This document shows positions 1-8,108 of a stretch of DNA of 53,149 nt, in pieces. The position numbers and the translations under genes are program-made. The notes beneath the pieces were generated by a model. The model saw only the letters and a list, made by a program, of their open reading frames with translations. It was not told the origin of the DNA and did not search any database. The stretch comes from an uncultured Lachnospiraceae bacterium (lineage in GTDB: Bacteria > Bacillota > Clostridia > Lachnospirales > Lachnospiraceae), in contig CADADA010000016.1 of assembly GCA_902786515.1 (NCBI GenBank), positions 1 to 53,149 of the forward strand, given 5' to 3'. The stretch's first letter is position 1; each line of letters begins with the position of its first letter.

Positions 1-42
1 ATGTTAAGTTGACTGATACTAATAGGTCGAGGGCTTGACCAT
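1..42 (+). rRNA. 23S ribosomal RNA, 3' end only
   Basis: The first ~42 bases match the conserved 3' terminus of bacterial 23S rRNA, including the stretch reading CTAATAGGTCGAGG with one variant base and the closing GGCTTGACC that pairs with the 5' end of the molecule. The rest of the gene lies outside the window. The exact end is approximate. No 5S rRNA follows: a 75-nt spacer leads straight to tRNA-Asn. Confidence 0.9.
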
Positions 43-117
43 AAACGGTTTAGGAAAATGTCAGAAGTTAAATCTTATGTGTGTAGTTTTGAAGGTACAT
101 CCTTCAGAAATTAATAT

Positions 118-189
118 TCCTCGATAGCTCAATGGTAGAGCACACGGCTGTTAACCGTGGGGTTGTTGGTTCGAGCCCAACTCGGGGAG
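118..189 (+). tRNA. tRNA-Asn (GTT)
   Basis: Full cloverleaf: 7-bp acceptor stem TCCTCGA/TCGGGGA with a T-G wobble, anticodon loop carrying GTT, T-arm GTTGG-TTCGAGC-CCAAC. CCA is not encoded. First of nine tRNAs co-transcribed behind the 23S gene. Confidence 0.97.
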
Positions 190-207
190 CTTAATTAAAA
201 TAATTTT

Positions 208-279
208 GGCTCCATGGTCAAGCGGTTAAGACATCGCCCTTTCACGGCGGTATCAGGGGTTCAAATCCCCTTGGAGTCA
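208..279 (+). tRNA. tRNA-Glu (TTC)
   Basis: Acceptor GGCTCCA/TGGAGTC (one G-T pair), anticodon loop CTTTCAC with anticodon TTC, T-arm GGGG-TTCAAAT-CCCC. No encoded CCA. Confidence 0.97.
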
Positions 280-338
280 TTTAAGTGCCACTTAGGTGGC
301 TAAATTTTATTATAGATAATAGGCACAATTAGTGATGT

Positions 339-411
339 GCCGATGTGGCTCAATTGGCAGAGCAGCTGATTTGTAATCAGCAGGTTATCGGTTCGAGTCC
401 GATCATCGGCT
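339..411 (+). tRNA. tRNA-Thr (TGT)
   Basis: Acceptor GCCGATG/CATCGGC, anticodon stem GCTGA/TCAGC around loop TTTGTAA giving TGT, T-arm ATCGG-TTCGAGT-CCGAT. No encoded CCA. Confidence 0.97.
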
Positions 412-437
412 TGGTTCTGGAGAGAACTTCAGAATAT

Positions 438-511
438 GGACCTTTAGCTCAGTTGGTTAGAGCAACCGGCTCATAACCGGTCGGTCCTGGGTTCGAGTCC
501 CCGAAGGTCCA
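438..511 (+). tRNA. tRNA-Met (CAT), elongator type
   Basis: Acceptor GGACCTT/AAGGTCC and anticodon CAT in loop CTCATAA. The first pair is G-C and the anticodon stem lacks the three G-C pairs of initiator tRNA, so this is read as elongator Met. A lysidine-modified Ile tRNA is less likely but not excluded by sequence. Confidence 0.93.
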
Positions 512-518
512 CTAATTT

Positions 519-592
519 GGCCCGGTGGCTCAGTTGGTTAGAGCGCCGCCCTGTCACGGCGGAGGTCATGGGTTCGAACCCCATTCGGGTCG
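519..592 (+). tRNA. tRNA-Asp (GTC)
   Basis: Acceptor GGCCCGG/TCGGGTC with two G-T wobbles, anticodon GTC within CCGCCCTGTCACGGCGG, T-arm ATGGG-TTCGAAC-CCCAT. No encoded CCA. Confidence 0.97.
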
Positions 593-617
593 TTTATAAT
601 AGCATAATTATTTTCTT

Positions 618-690
618 GGGATCTTAGCTCAGCTGGGAGAGCATCTGCCTTACAAGCAGAGGGTCACAGGTTCGAGCCCTGTAGGTCCCA
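618..690 (+). tRNA. tRNA-Val (TAC)
   Basis: Acceptor GGGATCT/AGGTCCC, anticodon stem TCTGC/GCAGA around loop CTTACAA giving TAC, T-arm ACAGG-TTCGAGC-CCTGT. No encoded CCA. Confidence 0.97.
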
Positions 691-708
691 TTAGTCAGTA
701 AAGACTAT

Positions 709-794
709 GCCGGCGTGGCGGAACTGGCAGACGCACAGGACTTAAAATCCTGCGGGACTAACCTCCCGTACCGGTTCGATTCCGGTCGCCGGCA
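709..794 (+). tRNA. tRNA-Leu (TAA)
   Basis: Class II tRNA of 86 nt with a long variable arm. Acceptor GCCGGCG/CGCCGGC, anticodon stem CAGGA/TCCTG around loop CTTAAAA giving TAA. Confidence 0.97.
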
Positions 795-815
795 TTTATA
801 CCTTTTTGGTAAATT

Positions 816-889
816 GTGCGCTTAGCTCAGCTGGATAGAGCGTCTGGCTACGGACCAGAAGGTCGGGGGTTCGAATCCTCTAGCGCACG
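816..889 (+). tRNA. tRNA-Arg (ACG)
   Basis: Acceptor GTGCGCT/AGCGCAC, anticodon stem TCTGG/CCAGA around loop CTACGGA giving ACG (A34 presumably deaminated to inosine). Confidence 0.97.
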
Positions 890-905
890 TTTGAAAACTT
901 AATAT

Positions 906-976
906 AGGGGATTGGTCAAATGGTATGATAGGGGTCTCCAAAACCTTTGGTGGGAGTTCGATTCTCTCATCCCCTG
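906..976 (+). tRNA. tRNA-Trp (CCA)
   Basis: Acceptor AGGGGAT/ATCCCCT. The anticodon stem GGGGT/ACCTT places CCA at positions 34-36 of loop CTCCAAA. Last tRNA of the array; the terminator follows within 10 nt. Confidence 0.93.
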
Positions 977-981
977 TTAAA

Positions 982-1026
982 AGAAGAAGCTTTAGATGTA
1001 GAAAAACATTTCTAGCTTCTTTTTTG
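982..1026 (+). terminator. Rho-independent terminator of rRNA/tRNA operon
   Basis: Inverted repeat AGAAGCTTTAGA / TTTCTAGCTTCT closed by an A-rich loop and followed by a run of T. It sits right after tRNA-Trp. Confidence 0.85.
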
Positions 1027-1125
1027 TGTGATAAAGTGGCTGGATATTTATTTAATATACATAAAATAGATTAAATATGGTACAATTAGTGGTAAAATAG
1101 TCTTGAAAAGAAAGGAATGAAGAGT

Positions 1126-2070
1126 ATGCCGGGATTTGCAGTTCATTATTTGTTTGGAGAAGAGATATTAAAAGACTACCGAGATGATTTTGTAAAGAAA
1201 TCTATAAGAAGACACAGAGAATTATATAATATAGGAATTCAGGGACCTGATTTGTTTTTTTATTATTTTATGTCCCCTTTTTTATATAAAAGAAATATAG
1301 GTTCAATCATGCATACAAAGGATATCGGAAAGTTTAAGAAGAATTTTATGTATGTTTTGAATAAGACTAAAAATGAGGATATGAAAATGCTGGGTGTAGC
1401 ATATTTTGCGGGATTTTTGGGACATTGTACATTAGATAAAGTATGTCATCCATATATTTATGCGGTTACAGATTATGAACATAAAACAAAGAGCTATTTT
1501 TCTAAGCATGTAGATTTAGAAACTGAAATAGACAGTATATATATCAGGAGATATATGGACATAGATTTATATGATTTCAGACGTAAGGAAGTTATAAGGA
1601 TAAATGATATGGAGCTTAAAGGGTTGGCAAGAATGTTTGTGGCTGCATTTAAGAAAACATATCCGGATGTTAAACTTAGTGAGCGGAGGATGAGATTCAT
1701 CATCAACATATTCAATCAAAGCTGCTATATATTTAACGACAGATATGGAATCAAGAAAAAAATAATAGGTGCATTGGAGAAAAAGATATTGAAAAAGAAA
1801 GTAATATCTCCGATGTTTATAGAAAAAAAGAGAAAGAAAACCAATAAGGACGTTCTAAATCTAAATGGAGAGCAGTGGCATAATCCGTGGGCGAAAGACA
1901 AAATATCAAAGAAAAACTTTGATGAATTATTTGATATAGCATTGGACGAATATAAAGAAGTACTTTATGAACTAAACGATTATATTGAAAGTGGAGAGGA
2001 GAAAAATCTGGATAAAGCTATTGAGAATATATCATTGCATAGTGGTTTAGATTGTTGTATACCGAGTTAG
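1126..2070 (+). CDS. Zinc-dependent phospholipase C family protein
   Basis: The N terminus MPGFAVHYLFGEEIL and the motif GHCTLDKVCHPY (His and Asp positions able to bind zinc) match the alpha-helical zinc-dependent phospholipase C family (PF00882) common in Clostridia. The start is taken at ATG 1126 because AAAGGA at 1111-1116 sits 9 nt upstream; ATG 1117 would touch that site. The product is 314 aa with no signal peptide, unlike secreted clostridial alpha-toxins, so it is probably a cytoplasmic enzyme of unknown substrate rather than a toxin. It stands alone between two terminators. Family confident; enzymatic activity inferred. Confidence 0.8.
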   Translation: MPGFAVHYLFGEEILKDYRDDFVKKSIRRHRELYNIGIQGPDLFFYYFMSPFLYKRNIGSIMHTKDIGKFKKNFMYVLNKTKNEDMKMLGVAYFAGFLGHCTLDKVCHPYIYAVTDYEHKTKSYFSKHVDLETEIDSIYIRRYMDIDLYDFRRKEVIRINDMELKGLARMFVAAFKKTYPDVKLSERRMRFIINIFNQSCYIFNDRYGIKKKIIGALEKKILKKKVISPMFIEKKRKKTNKDVLNLNGEQWHNPWAKDKISKKNFDELFDIALDEYKEVLYELNDYIESGEEKNLDKAIENISLHSGLDCCIPS

Positions 2071-2081
2071 TATTGAGCTGG

Positions 2082-2128
2082 AAAAGCCGGTTGATTAAAG
2101 AAATGCTTTAGTCAACCGGCTTTATTTT
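2082..2128 (+). terminator. Terminator after the phospholipase-like gene
   Basis: Stem AAAGCCGGTTGA / TCAACCGGCTTT with a 17-nt loop, then TATTTTCT. It lies 12 nt behind the stop codon. Confidence 0.85.
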
Positions 2129-2146
2129 CTAAAAAGTAATAAAGTA

Positions 2147-2178
2147 AAACGGCCTGTGGGGGAGCCACAGACCGTTTT
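2147..2178. terminator. Second hairpin, possible bidirectional terminator
   Basis: AAAACGG-CCTGTGG / CCACAG-ACCGTTTT with a short GGGAG loop. No good T-run on the plus side. On the minus strand the stem is followed by a T-rich stretch. Could also be a processing structure. Confidence 0.5.
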
Positions 2179-2243
2179 GAGGGGAGTATAAATAATTAAT
2201 AAGGGGTTATAAGTAAAAAGAAACATTTGAAGGGTTATTTCTC

Positions 2244-2270
2244 TTTACAAATGATATTATAGAATATAAT
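2244..2270 (+). promoter_or_regulatory. Candidate promoter for the 49-aa gene
   Basis: TTTACA at 2244-2249 and TATAAT at 2265-2270 with a short 15-bp spacer. The region 2179-2363 otherwise contains only AT-rich sequence with no gene. Confidence 0.4.
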
Positions 2271-2363
2271 GTCGAAAAATGCAAGTACTTTTTTAAAAAA
2301 ATTTGAATTTTTTTTTTATGCCCGGAAATACTATGTTTGTAATAAAAAATAGGAGGCAGACAG

Positions 2364-2513
2364 ATGTCAGAAAGTCAAAGAAATTCAACAAAATCAAAAG
2401 AACAGAATTGCGCAAAGAATACGACAAAGAGCAGGGCAAAGAATAGCGCAAAGAATAGAACAGATACCAGACCGGAAGATAAGACAACAGATTGTTCATC
2501 AAAAATGGATTAA
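2364..2513 (+). CDS. Small Lys/Asn/Ser-rich protein, 49 aa
   Basis: An ATG 8 nt behind a perfect AGGAGG (2352-2357) opens a 49-codon frame ending at TAA 2513, directly followed by a terminator, so this looks like a real monocistronic gene. The protein is low-complexity and strongly hydrophilic, with repeats of the type (R/C/S)AKN at residues ~16-30, two Cys (residues 16 and 44), and no membrane segment. The composition fits a disordered, nucleic-acid-binding or spore-type small protein, but I recognise no family, so function is unknown. Confidence rests on RBS, terminator and position. Confidence 0.6.
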   Translation: MSESQRNSTKSKEQNCAKNTTKSRAKNSAKNRTDTRPEDKTTDCSSKMD

Positions 2514-2528
2514 AAAGACTGAGTGTAA

Positions 2529-2570
2529 GGAGCTGCGGCACTAAAAGTTAGTGGGCAGCTCCTGCTTTTT
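2529..2570 (+). terminator. Terminator of the 49-aa gene
   Basis: Stem AGGAGCTGC / GCAGCTCCT with a 17-nt loop, ending in TGCTTTTT. Confidence 0.85.
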
Positions 2571-2640
2571 GTGAGAACTAAATTAATAACAAATACATAG
2601 TATAAAATAGATGAAATATAAGAAGGATTGTGAGATAGTT

Positions 2641-2946
2641 ATGAATATAAATTTTGTTCAGGTAGATTCAAAATATATTAAGACACATAGAGAAGAGATG
2701 GTCATTGATCTGAGAGATGCAGATGAATACAGGTCAGGACATATAGAAGGTGCAGTGAATATACCATTTAGTGAGTTTAAATCACATATCCATACATTTA
2801 ACAAAAATACACCGATGGTTCTATATTGTGAAAGAGGTGGAAGGAGTTTTGCCGCAGCCAGAATGTTAGGATACGGATATAACGTAAAAATACTAAGGGG
2901 AGGATACAATAGATACAAATATGAAATAAATGATTTGACAGAATGA
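2641..2946 (+). CDS. Rhodanese-like domain protein
   Basis: A single rhodanese domain of 101 aa: VIDLRDADEYRSGHIEGA near the N terminus and the active-site loop CERGGRS (Cys at about residue 72) that carries the persulfide in sulfurtransferases. The start is taken at ATG 2641, with AGAAGGA 13 nt upstream; an in-frame ATG at 2611 has no ribosome binding site. Cytoplasmic, no signal peptide. It begins a tight run of genes (49 nt to the methyltransferase). Single-domain rhodaneses handle sulfur transfer or detoxification; the specific partner cannot be told. Confidence 0.85.
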   Translation: MNINFVQVDSKYIKTHREEMVIDLRDADEYRSGHIEGAVNIPFSEFKSHIHTFNKNTPMVLYCERGGRSFAAARMLGYGYNVKILRGGYNRYKYEINDLTE

Positions 2947-2995
2947 GCATATCACTTTAATATATATGTGGGAGAGTGTGATGGAAGGAAGAGAG

Positions 2996-4144
2996 ATGGA
3001 AAAATACGAATTAATTGCACCGTGCCATTTTGGGTTAGAGGCGGTTTTAAAAAGAGAGATTACAGATTTGGGATACAATATTTTATCTGTGGAAGACGGA
3101 AGAGTGACCTTTGAAGGAGAGGCGATGGCGATTTGCAGGTGCAACGTATTTCTGAGGACGACAGAAAGAGTACTGTTAAAAGCAGGCAAATTTAAAGCAT
3201 ATACATTTGACGAATTATTTGAAAATACTAAAAAGATTTTGTGGGAGAATTATATACCCGAAGATGGAAAATTCTGGGTGACGAAGGCGACTTCTGTAAA
3301 GAGTAAGCTTTTTAGCACATCCGATATACAGAGTATTGTAAAAAAAGCGATTGTTGAGCGTTTGAAGATTGCATACAGGAAAGAATGGTTTGATGAAGAC
3401 GGTGCAAAGTATCCTATAAGAGTGTTTCTTAATAAGGACGAAGTAACCATTGCTCTTGATACTACAGGAGAATCACTGCATAAGCGCGGATACCGCAGAT
3501 TGACATCTAAAGCACCGATAACGGAAACACTTGCCGCAGCACTTTTAATGTTGACACCATGGAAGAAAGACAGGATTCTGGTAGATCCGTTTTGCGGCAG
3601 TGGAACATTTCCTATTGAGGCAGCCATGATGGCGGCAAACATTGCTCCGGGAATGAACAGGGAATTTACTGCGGAAGAGTGGAATAATCTCATACCGAGA
3701 AAAAATTGGTATGATACAATAGATGAGGCAAACGATATAATCGAATATGATAACGAAACGGATATACAGGGATATGATATAGATGGAGAGATTATAAAGG
3801 CAGCGAGAAAGAATGCAGATGATGCAGGCGTGCTTGATATGATACATTTTCAGCAGAGACCGGTAAGTCAGCTTAACCATCCGAAGCCGTATGGTTTTAT
3901 AATAACGAATCCTCCATATGGAGAGCGACTTGAGGAACGCGAAGCATTGAGAGAAATCTACGGTACACTTGGAGAAAGATACAGAAATCTTGATAAATGG
4001 TCTGCATATGTCATAACATCCTATGACAAAACCGAGAGCGATATGGGGCTTAAGGCTTCAAAAAATCGCAAGATATATAATGGAATGTTGAAGACATATT
4101 TTTATCAGTTTATAGGTGAAAAACCACCAAAAAGAAAAAGGTGA
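2996..4144 (+). CDS. THUMP-domain class I SAM-dependent RNA methyltransferase (RlmL/YpsC type)
   Basis: N-terminal ferredoxin-like plus THUMP region (residues ~1-150, RNA binding) followed by a Rossmann methyltransferase with DPFCGSGTFPIEAA near residue 190 (SAM-binding motif I) and NPPYGER near residue 295 (the N-P-P-Y catalytic motif of N-methyltransferases). This matches the RlmL/YpsC family that makes m2G in 23S rRNA. Length 382 aa fits the single-domain form, without the RlmK half of the E. coli fusion. ATG 2996 is chosen because GGAAGGA lies just upstream; 2966 has no clear site. The stop overlaps the next start by 4 nt. Confidence 0.9.
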   Translation: MEKYELIAPCHFGLEAVLKREITDLGYNILSVEDGRVTFEGEAMAICRCNVFLRTTERVLLKAGKFKAYTFDELFENTKKILWENYIPEDGKFWVTKATSVKSKLFSTSDIQSIVKKAIVERLKIAYRKEWFDEDGAKYPIRVFLNKDEVTIALDTTGESLHKRGYRRLTSKAPITETLAAALLMLTPWKKDRILVDPFCGSGTFPIEAAMMAANIAPGMNREFTAEEWNNLIPRKNWYDTIDEANDIIEYDNETDIQGYDIDGEIIKAARKNADDAGVLDMIHFQQRPVSQLNHPKPYGFIITNPPYGERLEEREALREIYGTLGERYRNLDKWSAYVITSYDKTESDMGLKASKNRKIYNGMLKTYFYQFIGEKPPKRKR

Positions 4145-5865
4145 AATCAGTGAAGAATAAGGGAAAAATAATTAGCATTATCGCAGGTATAATAATTGTT
4201 ATAATGGCTGTTTACATTGTGATGGAACAAAGGGAATATGTGGCAAGAGGGGATGAAATTGAGGAATATCCGGCTCAGTGGAACAGCATCATTGCCGGCA
4301 GTGCTAATGCTAATGTATTGATTGTGAATATAGATGGCAACAGATATAACAGTGATGACATAACTATGTATATGTCGGATGACATGCAGCTTATGTGTAC
4401 AGTGAAAAAAATAGGTGAAATGTTTAACTGTGCGGCGAAAGTGCATGGGGATAATTCAATCAAAATCACCAGAGGTGATGTTGTTTTGCAGATTAGTCCG
4501 ATAGATTCAGTTATGATTAAAAATGGAGTTCTTTCAGATGATATGATTCCTGTTGAAGTCACAACGAAAGGTATATTTATATCTCTGCAGTCGCTCGCAG
4601 AGATGTTCGAATACAGCTATGTGTGGGATGCAGCGACCAATCAGATGAATATTATGAATTCCAATCAGGATACAGAAGTATTACCGTCATACTATAACTA
4701 TGAAGAAGAAGAACGTATTAACAGTGTAAAGAATCAGGGAAACCTTGGAACATGCTGGGCTTTTGCGGCATTGTCTGCCGTAGAGAGTACGTTGTTGCCG
4801 GAAGAGGTGTGTGATTTTTCAGAAGACCATCTTACCATGAATAATTCATATAATCTTAACAGCAATCAGGGTGGAGATTACCAGATGGCGACAGCCTACC
4901 TTACGGCATGGCAGGGACCGGTGCTTGAAGAAGATGACCCATATGGTGATGGTATTACAAATTCTGACCTTACTCCGGTAAAGCATGTTCAGGAAGTACA
5001 GATAATACCTGCAAAAGACTACAACGAAATAAAGATGACCATATTAAAATACGGTGGTGTACAAAGTTCATTATATGCGGCCAATACCAATTCAAGACTT
5101 GTGGAGTCAGTATATTACAACAAACTGACAAATTGTTATTGCTATGACGGTAACGAAGTGCCGAACCATGATATAGTTATTATTGGATGGGATGATGACT
5201 ATGCTAAGGAAAACTTCAACGTAGAAGTGGAAGGAAACGGAGCCTTCATATGTCGTAACAGCTGGGGCGAGTCATTCGGAACAAATGGAGATTTTTATGT
5301 TTCATATTATGATTCTAATATAGGAAATTATAATGTTGCATATACGAAAGTTGAGAACAGGGACAATTACGACAACATATACCAGTCAGATTTATGTGGA
5401 TGGGTCGGACAGGTAGGATATGGAAAAGAAGAAGCATATTTTGCTAATGTTTATGAAAGCGAAGGAGAGGAAGAACTTAAAGCAGTAGGATTTTATTCAA
5501 CGGGACCAAATACGGAGTACAGCGTATATTTTTGTGAACAGTTTGACACAACAACAGTACTGAGCCGAAGAGGTGACCCTGTTGTGACGGGAACATTAAA
5601 AAATGCGGGATACTACACCGTAAATATTGATAAGACCATACATTTGAATAAAGGGCAGAAGTATGCTATAATCGTAAGGATTAAGACGCCAAATTCAGAG
5701 AGGCCCGTGGCAGTGGAATTTAAAAATGATTATGCGACAGAGACAGTGGATATTTCAGATGGACAGGGTTACATCAGTCTTAAGGGAATAGAATGGGAAA
5801 ATACAGAAGACAAGCATATGTGTAATGTTTGTCTGAAGACATATACAAATGATGTTGAAGAATGA
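4141..5865 (+). CDS. Secreted C1 (papain-like) peptidase with stalk domain
   Basis: N-terminal membrane/signal segment (residues ~8-26), then a copper-amine-oxidase-N-like stalk domain (~55-180), a papain-fold peptidase (~190-420) and a C-terminal beta domain of the lectin-like type (~430-570). The catalytic set is visible: oxyanion Gln in NQGNLGTCWAF, nucleophile Cys205, His343 in PNHDIVIIGW and Asn373 in CRNSWGESFG. The start is GTG 4141, overlapping the methyltransferase stop as GTGA. A surface protease anchored by its N terminus is the likely product. It precedes a cell-wall amidase, so a role in envelope protein turnover is inferred. Confidence 0.88.
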   Translation: MKSVKNKGKIISIIAGIIIVIMAVYIVMEQREYVARGDEIEEYPAQWNSIIAGSANANVLIVNIDGNRYNSDDITMYMSDDMQLMCTVKKIGEMFNCAAKVHGDNSIKITRGDVVLQISPIDSVMIKNGVLSDDMIPVEVTTKGIFISLQSLAEMFEYSYVWDAATNQMNIMNSNQDTEVLPSYYNYEEEERINSVKNQGNLGTCWAFAALSAVESTLLPEEVCDFSEDHLTMNNSYNLNSNQGGDYQMATAYLTAWQGPVLEEDDPYGDGITNSDLTPVKHVQEVQIIPAKDYNEIKMTILKYGGVQSSLYAANTNSRLVESVYYNKLTNCYCYDGNEVPNHDIVIIGWDDDYAKENFNVEVEGNGAFICRNSWGESFGTNGDFYVSYYDSNIGNYNVAYTKVENRDNYDNIYQSDLCGWVGQVGYGKEEAYFANVYESEGEEELKAVGFYSTGPNTEYSVYFCEQFDTTTVLSRRGDPVVTGTLKNAGYYTVNIDKTIHLNKGQKYAIIVRIKTPNSERPVAVEFKNDYATETVDISDGQGYISLKGIEWENTEDKHMCNVCLKTYTNDVEE

Positions 5866-5879
5866 TGGCATAGAATGAG

Positions 5880-6923
5880 ATGGATTTAAGTATGAACGAT
5901 AGAACAGTGGATTATGCCGCCCTATCCGGCATTATTTTTCTGATTTGTATAATTATTGTTTTTGAGTTGATACCCACAAAAGAAATAAATAATAAAACAG
6001 TCAATCAGGTACAGCTTACAAAAAGTGAGAATATTACCGGAGAAAAACACAGAGTCTCCATGGGAATGAATCATGAGGATAACATAGAAATCCCCTTGCC
6101 TGATTCTGTTGGTTATGAAGACATCAATGTAACGTATGATATCATAGAAAAACGTGTCAATATAAGATTTAATCTTGACAGCGAGAATATTGATGTTACC
6201 AAAGTTATAAATACAACAGGTAAAACTACCGGTATTTCATACAAATCTGAAAATGGTAAAATGAATATAGAAATGATTTTGAATGATTACTATCAGACAA
6301 AATGGGATGTTGATAATGGGTGGCTCTATGTCAGATTCTTTGCGATTGACCGTAGCAGACCACTTGTACTCATTGATCCGGGACATGGTGGCTTTGACGT
6401 AGGTGCCAATGTAAATAACATTTATGAAAAGGACATTAATCTTGCAGTATGCAGAAAAATCGAAGAATTAAATGAAGGAAGCGGGATACAGATATTCAGC
6501 ACGCGTGGCGATGATACCTATCATTCGGTTGAGGAAAGGGCTGCATTTGCAAACTCATTTTCACCGGACCTGTTCGTGAGCGTACATATTAACTGGTATC
6601 AGGATTCCACTATCAATGGAACCAGCGTGCTGTACAACAGCGTAAATGGAGAAGCATTTGGCACATCTTACTGGCTGGCAAATATTCTTCAAAAGAATGT
6701 AGTTAAGAGCCTTGGTACGTATGATATGGGACTTGAGGATGGAAAGTCAATCTATGTTGTGCGGTTTGTAAATGTGCCATCGGCATTGGTGGAACTTGGA
6801 TTTATAACAAATCAGGCAGATTTACAGATATTGACTTCAGAAGATGGAAAAAGGAAATCCGCAGCAGGAGTTTATGAAGGAATAAGACAGGCATTGAAAG
6901 AAATGGGCAAGATACAAAATTGA
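5880..6923 (+). CDS. N-acetylmuramoyl-L-alanine amidase (Amidase_3), membrane anchored
   Basis: Transmembrane segment at residues ~12-29, a beta-rich spacer resembling an AMIN domain (~65-155), then a zinc amidase of the Amidase_3 family: LIDPGHGGFDVG (zinc His), a Glu in IYEKDINL (zinc Glu), FVSVHINW (zinc His) and ALVELGFITN (catalytic Glu). It cleaves the amide bond between MurNAc and the stem peptide. It sits 14 nt behind the peptidase gene and 13 nt before rdgB, so it is probably co-transcribed. The ATG at 5880 has a weak ribosome site; ATG 5892 is an alternative. Confidence 0.9.
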   Translation: MDLSMNDRTVDYAALSGIIFLICIIIVFELIPTKEINNKTVNQVQLTKSENITGEKHRVSMGMNHEDNIEIPLPDSVGYEDINVTYDIIEKRVNIRFNLDSENIDVTKVINTTGKTTGISYKSENGKMNIEMILNDYYQTKWDVDNGWLYVRFFAIDRSRPLVLIDPGHGGFDVGANVNNIYEKDINLAVCRKIEELNEGSGIQIFSTRGDDTYHSVEERAAFANSFSPDLFVSVHINWYQDSTINGTSVLYNSVNGEAFGTSYWLANILQKNVVKSLGTYDMGLEDGKSIYVVRFVNVPSALVELGFITNQADLQILTSEDGKRKSAAGVYEGIRQALKEMGKIQN

Positions 6924-6936
6924 AAGGAATAAAAAG

Positions 6937-7539
6937 ATGGATAAAATTATATTTGCAACTTCAAATCAGGGTAAGATGGATGAAATAAAAATGATTATGG
7001 AAGGATTCCCATGCGAGATTGTCTCTATGAAAGAGGCGGGCATATACGCCGTTATAGAGGAGACAGGAACCACATTTGAAGAAAATGCCATTATAAAAGC
7101 AAAAGAAGTGATGAAATTGTCAGGGTGTATTACACTTGCTGATGATTCAGGACTGGAGATAGACTATATTAATAAAGAACCGGGAGTTTATTCAGCGAGG
7201 TATCTGGGTGAAGATACACCGTATTCTGTTAAAAATAAGACATTAATAGACCGTTTAAATGGTGTTGAAGGCGAGGACAGAAGTGCGAGATTTGTATGTG
7301 TCATTGCGGCTGCATTTCCGGATGGTGAAATCATCACGGCAAGGGGAACTATAGAAGGAGTTATCGGATATGAGGAGAAAGGTACACACGGTTTTGGGTA
7401 CGATCCTATATTATATGTGCCGGAATACGGAATGACAACCGGTGAAATGCTGCCTGAGGAGAAGAATAAGATTAGTCACAGGGGAATTGCTTTACAGTTG
7501 ATGCGTGAAAAACTAATGGAAAAGCTGAATATCATATAG
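6937..7539 (+). CDS. rdgB: XTP/dITP diphosphatase (RdgB/HAM1 family)
   Basis: House-cleaning nucleotide pyrophosphatase that removes deaminated purine triphosphates (XTP, dITP, ITP). Family signatures: FATSNQGKMDEI at the N terminus, TLADDSGLEID (~68-78, catalytic Asp), GVYSARY, and the C-terminal GTHGFGYDPIL and SHRG. 200 aa is the usual length. GAAAGGA upstream of ATG 6937 supports the start. It is the fifth gene of the co-directional run. Confidence 0.96.
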   Translation: MDKIIFATSNQGKMDEIKMIMEGFPCEIVSMKEAGIYAVIEETGTTFEENAIIKAKEVMKLSGCITLADDSGLEIDYINKEPGVYSARYLGEDTPYSVKNKTLIDRLNGVEGEDRSARFVCVIAAAFPDGEIITARGTIEGVIGYEEKGTHGFGYDPILYVPEYGMTTGEMLPEEKNKISHRGIALQLMREKLMEKLNII

Positions 7540-7543
7540 TAGT

Positions 7544-7584
7544 ACATCGGATAATAATTGATTGTCTGGCTTAGTATCCGGTGT
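7544..7584 (+). other. Intra-operon hairpin between rdgB and the phosphoesterase
   Basis: A 10-bp stem ACATCGGATA / TATCCGGTGT with one G-T pair and a 21-nt loop, without a T-run. More likely an mRNA-stability or partial attenuation element than a full terminator. Confidence 0.5.
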
Positions 7585-7613
7585 AGCAGTTATAAGAGAA
7601 ATGGAGAATATGA

Positions 7614-8108
7614 GTGAAGATTTTAGTTGTAAGTGATTCACACGGAATGGACAGGAATCTGGAATATTTGCTTGAAAACGAAAAGAATATCGATTTGTTG
7701 ATTCATCTGGGAGATTTGGAAGGTTCAGAAGACTATATAGAAGCGATAGCTCCCTGTGAATGTGAGATGATTTCGGGAAACAATGATTTCTACAGCGACC
7801 TGCCTGCTGAAAAAATAATAGAAATATACGGAAGAAGACTGTTTCTGACACATGGACATTGTTACGGAGTATATCAGGGGTTTGACAGGCTGGTAGAGGA
7901 GGCTAAGCAAAGAGAGGCAGAAATCGTTTTATTTGGACATACACATGTGCCGGTGTATGAAAAGATAGACGGAATAACTATTATAAATCCCGGAAGCATA
8001 TCACTTCCGAGGCAGAGTGACAGGATTCCTACATACGGAATTCTTAAGATTCCGGAGGTTGGAAGAGTCGAATTTGAAATCATAAAAAAAAATAAAAAAA
8101 AGTGTTGA
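7614..8108 (+). CDS. Metallophosphoesterase, YfcE/MJ0936 type
   Basis: Calcineurin-like fold with the metal-binding motif series in order: VSDSHG (residues ~6-11), HLGDLEG (~32), SGNNDFY (~58), LTHGH (~80) and FGHTHVP (~105). 164 aa fits the YfcE/MJ0936 small phosphodiesterase family, whose natural substrate is usually unknown. The start is GTG 7614, with GGAG 7 nt upstream. The gene commonly pairs with rdgB in Clostridia, as here. Its stop codon (8106-8108) lies inside the -35 box of the downstream tRNA promoter. Confidence 0.9.
   Translation: MKILVVSDSHGMDRNLEYLLENEKNIDLLIHLGDLEGSEDYIEAIAPCECEMISGNNDFYSDLPAEKIIEIYGRRLFLTHGHCYGVYQGFDRLVEEAKQREAEIVLFGHTHVPVYEKIDGITIINPGSISLPRQSDRIPTYGILKIPEVGRVEFEIIKKNKKKC

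Noticed and set aside
43..117. 5S rRNA in the spacer behind 23S
   Set aside because: The spacer is only 75 nt and lacks 5S-like sequence.
1126..2070. Alpha-toxin-type secreted phospholipase
   Set aside because: The fold family fits but there is no signal peptide and no C-terminal C2/PLAT membrane-binding domain, so a secreted toxin is not supported.
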